A stretch of 64,000 nt of DNA, taken from SVMC01 sp045601345. GTDB lineage: Bacteria; Bacillota; Clostridia; Oscillospirales; Oscillospiraceae. Location: contig JAZRZL010000075.1 of the NCBI GenBank assembly GCA_045601345.1, forward strand, positions 1-64,000, written 5' to 3'. Shown here one piece after another: positions 60,036-64,000 of this stretch. The first letter of the stretch is position 1. Each line of letters starts with the position of its first letter. The translations under genes and the position numbers were made by a program. The notes beneath the pieces were generated by a model. It was not told the origin of the DNA, did no database searches, and saw nothing but the letters and a program-made list of their open reading frames with translations.

Positions 60036-60073
60036 CAAAAAAAAGACAAGGAGACGAAAAACCGTCTCCTTGT
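60036..60073 (-). terminator. Terminator of the MBL-SLH surface-protein gene
   Basis: ACAAGGAGACG and CGTCTCCTTGT arms (11-bp perfect) with a 6-base loop, followed on the minus strand by eight T. Confidence 0.85.
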
Positions 60074-60154
60074 TCTATTTAGAACTCCTCTAATGATTCT
60101 TCGTGGGCGAAGCTGTTAATAAAAATCTCGAAGTTCGCCTCTTAGAAAAAGCAA

Positions 60155-63100
60155 TTAGCGGGCGTTAAAGATACGATGCAGAATCGCGGCAACCTGAGCA
60201 CGCTCAGCGGAGCACTGCGGATCCAGTGTGATACGCTCACCTTCCAGCACACCGTTCATGTAGCCATGATAGACCATCCAGGTCATCGCATCCTTAGCAA
60301 AATTGCTGACGGAGCTGGCATCTTCGAAGTCCAGCACAAAGTCCGCATCAAAGCTGCCATCCATGCCCTTGGTCTGGGCGTAACGATAGAGAATGGTAGC
60401 CAGCTGTTCGCGGGTGATGTCCTGATCGGGCTTGAAGACATTGCCGGGATAGCCTTCAATAATCTCATTTTCGGCAGCCCAGATGACAGCATCGGTGAAG
60501 TATTCGTCCACAGGAACATCCTGGAAGGGATTTGCCTTGCCGGCAACGCTCGGTGTACCCTCCATGCGGTAGAGCACGGTGACGAGCATAGCACGGGTCA
60601 GTGCGGTGTTGGGGCTGAAGGTGGTATCGGAGAAGCCGACCATCAGGCCATTGTTCCATGCATATGCCACATCATCGTAGAACCAATCGCCTTCCTTGAC
60701 ATCGGCAAAGGTCATGGCCGGACGGCGGGTTACATTGACCGTGTAATCCGTCGTGGTGTTGCCGTCCTCGGAGGTAACACTAACAGTGAACTGGTTCTCG
60801 CCAATTTCCAGAGCCTTGGTGCCTGCACCGGCAATCTTGGAGCCGTCATAGGCAGTCGTAGCCTGCAGGTTGATGCTGCTTACATCATTGGGAACAACTG
60901 CGGTATAGTTGAGCGTATCGGCGCTGAAAGCGGGAGAGAGAACGCCGCCTCTGAAGGAGAGGTTGGAAAGCTCAGCCTCCGAGTTCTGGAGGATATGCCA
61001 GCCATTGTACCAGAGGCTTGCTTCGCGGAAGAAGAGCTGACGGAGAGCCTCAACGCCGCCCCAGGTGGCGCGGGTATACAGACGGCCCTGTGCTTCGCCG
61101 CTGACAACTCTCTCAGCAGCAATGCGCATATCTCTTACAGCCTCAATGCCAGCCAGACCCTGCATGGGGTTGGGGGCATCCCACATCGGGCTGTACATCT
61201 CGCGCTTGTCGGTGGTTTCCTGCCAGGAGTGGCCGGTCATGAAGTACACGCCGGATACATCGCTGGCGCTGATCTTCACATCAGGATCATAGAAGCCTTC
61301 TGCGAACTTGAGAAGCTTGCCTTCCATCTTCTTGATGTCGCGCAGGAAGCTGGCAACAGCCTGCTTGCCGGAGCCAAAGTTAAAGACATATTTGCCCTGA
61401 CCGACAGCATCGCCGGAAACCAGATAGCTGTTGTTCAGTGCTTTCTGATCCAGATTGTCATACAGGTAGCACATGGAGCCATCGGTGTGACCGACGACCT
61501 CGATGCACTCGAAGGTGATGGCCTTGCCGCCAAACTTGGGGCCAACGAGCGTATCGCCATCGGCAAGCCGCGTGATGTTATAGTTTGCAAAGGTAGCGGT
61601 CACGGCATCGTTCACCGGCCAGTAAAGCTTGCAGTCGGGGAACTGGGAAACCTTGCCGTAATGGTCGCCGTGTGCGTGGGTAACGACAACTTCAATCGGG
61701 AGATCGGCAGGACGACCCATGGCGTTCAGGATATCCTTCACGCACTGGCGCAGATCGCCATCGCCCATGCCAGAGTCAAACAGCATGGCCTTGTCTTCAC
61801 CGGCAAAGAGATACATATCGTCATCACCGGGGGTACCCTTGCAGTCACGAATGCGATAAACGCCTTCTTCAATTTCCTGCACATCATACTGCGCCCACAG
61901 CGGGGTAGCATGGATGGTCAGGGTGTAGGTGGTTGCCTTCTCGCCAGTGCCAAGGTTGATGGTGAAAACATTGTCGCCTTCCTTTAGCTCTGCGGGGAAG
62001 GGGATGGGGTATCTGCACGCAACACCGTTGATGGTGAAGGTGGCAAGGTTGGGATCTGTAGGCTCGGGCATAATGTAGACGACCTTGCTGGTGCGGCTGC
62101 TCCAGTCGATGGTTGCGGAAAGCTCACGGTTGGAGAGCATAGCAGGATCGAACTTTGCATCACAGGGTACGATGGGCGTATCCAGATCAATCTTATAAGG
62201 CTCCAGACGGCCGCCCTTGAAGGAGGAGATAAAGACCTCATTCAGCGTTGCAGCATTCGTGGGAACGGACGGCTTGGTGCTGAAGGAATAGGTCTCTGCC
62301 TTGATGTCGGGCAGGGGATAGAGGGTGTTATCGTTGATGGTTCTGATGTAGATCGTGTAGACCTTGGAGGTCTCGGAGGCTGCATCGCTGATGCTCAGCT
62401 TCAGCACATTGACACCGGGAATGCCGCTGTCGAGTGCGGGATCGTCAGAGGCCAGAATGTTGACCTTGTAGCCCAGTGCACCGTGGCCGCTGACGGAGCC
62501 GAGGGTATCGGTAATGTCCTTGCCGTTCAGGGTGACGGCAATATCGGCATCCTCACCGAAGGCTTCTGCCATGAGAACCAGCGGGTCTGCATCGCTGACT
62601 GTGCAGGTCTGGGCGGTGGAGAGGGCGGTGTAGCTCTTGATCAGGTTGGCCTTGGGTGCGGGGTCAGTCTCGAACAGGTAGGCATCGAGCAGGGTGGCGG
62701 GAGTCACCATGTCGGCGATTTTGGTGTTGGTATTGAAGTCGTAAGCACCGGCAGGATTGTACCACAGACCGGCAACACCGTAGGACAGCTCTCTGTAGTA
62801 TGCGCTGGCACTGTTGGTGGTGAATTCGCCAATGAAGGGGTTGTCCATGACCAGCGTGGAGGCAACATACATATCCTCAACATAGATCTTGCCAACCTCA
62901 TGGGTTGCTCTGTCGCGCTCCTGCCAGCTATGGCCGGTGAGCAGGGTAAGGCTATTGAGACCTTTTACGCGGTTCCAAACCTTTTCCATATCGCGGCTGA
63001 ACAGGGGCATGATGCAGTTGCTGTTGGTGTGGTTAAAGACATAGCTGCCCTGACCAATGGCATCGCCGCCAACAAGGTAGCTTTCCTGGCACTGGCCACC

Positions 63101-64000
63101 GATCTCGTTGTCATAGAGATAAACCATGTGGCCAACCGTATGGGTACGAACCGTCATAACCTCAAAGCTCAAAGGACCATTGCCAAAGTCGGGGCCTACG
63201 ATCGTATCGCCTGGGAAGACCATCTGGAGGTCGGTGTTGGGGTCGTTATACAGCGTGTTGGAAAGGTTGCTGGAATCGCCGATGCCCCAGTAGATGGTGC
63301 CCTTGCCGGGGCCTCTGCCGGTGAGACGGTATTCCTCGGGGGTGGAGGTGTTAAGCATACCGTAGTGGTCACCGTGGTTATGGGTGAGGGCAACGTCAAT
63401 CGGGAATTCATCGGGATTTTCGATGCCGAATTTGTTGGTCAGGATGTCATAGATGGTCTTCTTCAGATCACCGCCGCGACGGCTGTTATCACCGCCACCG
63501 TTGAGGGCATCAAAGAGAATGGCGCGATCCTTGCCGATGAAGATGGCAGCGTCCTCAGCAGAGGTAAAACCGTTGATGCTGGTGAACTGATAGACACCGC
63601 TAATCAGCTTGCCGTCAGAACCCACGTTTTCTTCGAGGATCGTGGTTCTGATCTGGTCATACATATCCTGATTGATGAAGGTCAGGGTGTAGGTCTTCGT
63701 GGTCTTGCCATCACCGGAGGTGACTTCAATCACGCAGGGCTGCGCAACAGCTTCCTGACCCTTCCTGACAGTGCCAAACTCCATTCTGTAGGGGCAGTTG
63801 AATTCAGTGGGTTCGCCATTGATCACAAAGGTGGCATTTTCGTCATAGGCCACGGGCTTGATATAGATGGCTCTGTCACCGGAGGACATATTCTTCATGT
63901 CCACATTCATCTCGTAGTCATACTTGCCGGATTCGATGGGCTGCTCCAGAGGGATATCAACGAACTCAATGCGGGAGCCTTTGAAGCCGAACAGCTCAAT
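60155..64000 (-). CDS. Surface protein with two metallo-beta-lactamase units and SLH domains, 5'-partial
   Basis: The frame is open to the window end, so the N-terminus is missing; at least 1,281 residues are visible. Two metallo-beta-lactamase-fold domains carry zinc motifs HNHGDHYGM and HAHGDHYGK with downstream GDAIGQGSY/GDAVGQGKY and TGHSWQE segments repeated. Cadherin-like beta-sandwich units (GGVLSPAFSADTLNYTAVVP type) precede or follow each. Three SLH domains form the end (GLMVGFSDTTFSPNTALTRA; EIIEGYPGNVFKPDQDITRE; GYMNGVLEGERITLDPQCSA). The two halves look like an internal duplication. The substrate is unknown; an exported hydrolase anchored to the cell wall is predicted. Confidence 0.88.
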   Translation of the reverse strand: MELFGFKGSRIEFVDIPLEQPIESGKYDYEMNVDMKNMSSGDRAIYIKPVAYDENATFVINGEPTEFNCPYRMEFGTVRKGQEAVAQPCVIEVTSGDGKTTKTYTLTFINQDMYDQIRTTILEENVGSDGKLISGVYQFTSINGFTSAEDAAIFIGKDRAILFDALNGGGDNSRRGGDLKKTIYDILTNKFGIENPDEFPIDVALTHNHGDHYGMLNTSTPEEYRLTGRGPGKGTIYWGIGDSSNLSNTLYNDPNTDLQMVFPGDTIVGPDFGNGPLSFEVMTVRTHTVGHMVYLYDNEIGGQCQESYLVGGDAIGQGSYVFNHTNSNCIMPLFSRDMEKVWNRVKGLNSLTLLTGHSWQERDRATHEVGKIYVEDMYVASTLVMDNPFIGEFTTNSASAYYRELSYGVAGLWYNPAGAYDFNTNTKIADMVTPATLLDAYLFETDPAPKANLIKSYTALSTAQTCTVSDADPLVLMAEAFGEDADIAVTLNGKDITDTLGSVSGHGALGYKVNILASDDPALDSGIPGVNVLKLSISDAASETSKVYTIYIRTINDNTLYPLPDIKAETYSFSTKPSVPTNAATLNEVFISSFKGGRLEPYKIDLDTPIVPCDAKFDPAMLSNRELSATIDWSSRTSKVVYIMPEPTDPNLATFTINGVACRYPIPFPAELKEGDNVFTINLGTGEKATTYTLTIHATPLWAQYDVQEIEEGVYRIRDCKGTPGDDDMYLFAGEDKAMLFDSGMGDGDLRQCVKDILNAMGRPADLPIEVVVTHAHGDHYGKVSQFPDCKLYWPVNDAVTATFANYNITRLADGDTLVGPKFGGKAITFECIEVVGHTDGSMCYLYDNLDQKALNNSYLVSGDAVGQGKYVFNFGSGKQAVASFLRDIKKMEGKLLKFAEGFYDPDVKISASDVSGVYFMTGHSWQETTDKREMYSPMWDAPNPMQGLAGIEAVRDMRIAAERVVSGEAQGRLYTRATWGGVEALRQLFFREASLWYNGWHILQNSEAELSNLSFRGGVLSPAFSADTLNYTAVVPNDVSSINLQATTAYDGSKIAGAGTKALEIGENQFTVSVTSEDGNTTTDYTVNVTRRPAMTFADVKEGDWFYDDVAYAWNNGLMVGFSDTTFSPNTALTRAMLVTVLYRMEGTPSVAGKANPFQDVPVDEYFTDAVIWAAENEIIEGYPGNVFKPDQDITREQLATILYRYAQTKGMDGSFDADFVLDFEDASSVSNFAKDAMTWMVYHGYMNGVLEGERITLDPQCSAERAQVAAILHRIFNAR

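Overview
This 64-kb window is chromosomal DNA from a spore-forming, SLH-surface-layer Bacillota, most likely a gut clostridium of the Oscillospiraceae/Ruminococcaceae type. The evidence is a Spo0A gene with upstream 0A boxes, the Firmicutes-type origin order dnaA-dnaN-rlbA-recF-remB-gyrB-gyrA on the minus strand, secreted proteins ending in SLH domains, a DUF1836 and a DUF1540 protein, moderately high GC, and many copies of the palindromic intergenic element that carries the GGTGCCGCCCG-CAGGCGGCGG core. Genus assignment is inference only.

Layout. 0-0.7 kb: decayed edge of a mobile element. 0.7-2.9 kb: HAD phosphatase and release factor 3 (prfC). 3.2-15.3 kb: a single-direction (minus strand), tightly coupled cluster of 19 genes for a contractile phage-like particle (terminase, portal, protease, capsid, connectors, sheath, tube, baseplate). 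It has no recognisable tape-measure, tail-fibre, lysis, integrase or repressor gene. 15.3-16.5 kb: divergent intergenic region with two 0A boxes, then spo0A. 16.6-21 kb: secreted glycan-hydrolase-like protein, Doc-type Fic protein with a RhuM-like partner, and a membrane-anchored protein. 21.6-28.4 kb: a 2,259-residue surface protein joining a beta-helix to a lipase-like hydrolase. 28.8-37.1 kb: DUF1836 regulator, SLH cysteine-peptidase-like protein, membrane protein, CDF metal exporter, FliB-type methylase, TraX-like protein, a MocR regulator lacking its PLP lysine, and a DUF1540 protein. 37.4-41.4 kb: a zinc-uptake operon headed by a Zur-type repressor with a perfect palindromic operator. 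41.8-46.3 kb: polysaccharide flippase plus glycosyltransferases. 46.9 kb: tRNA-Val. 47.3-49.7 kb: glycogen phosphorylase. 50.1-59.9 kb: rnhA-gyrA-gyrB-remB-recF-rlbA-dnaN-oriC-dnaA. 60.2-64 kb: start-truncated surface protein with two metallo-beta-lactamase-fold units, cadherin-like units and three SLH domains.

Eight copies of one MITE-like palindromic element (about 140-320 bp) sit between genes throughout the window. One supplies the recF stop codon and one lies between oriC and dnaA.

The observations most worth following are: the intact but tape-measure-less contractile particle cluster next to spo0A; the dispersed MITE family; the MocR-like regulator with Gly in place of the PLP-binding Lys; the origin with DnaA-trios; and the two multi-domain surface proteins.
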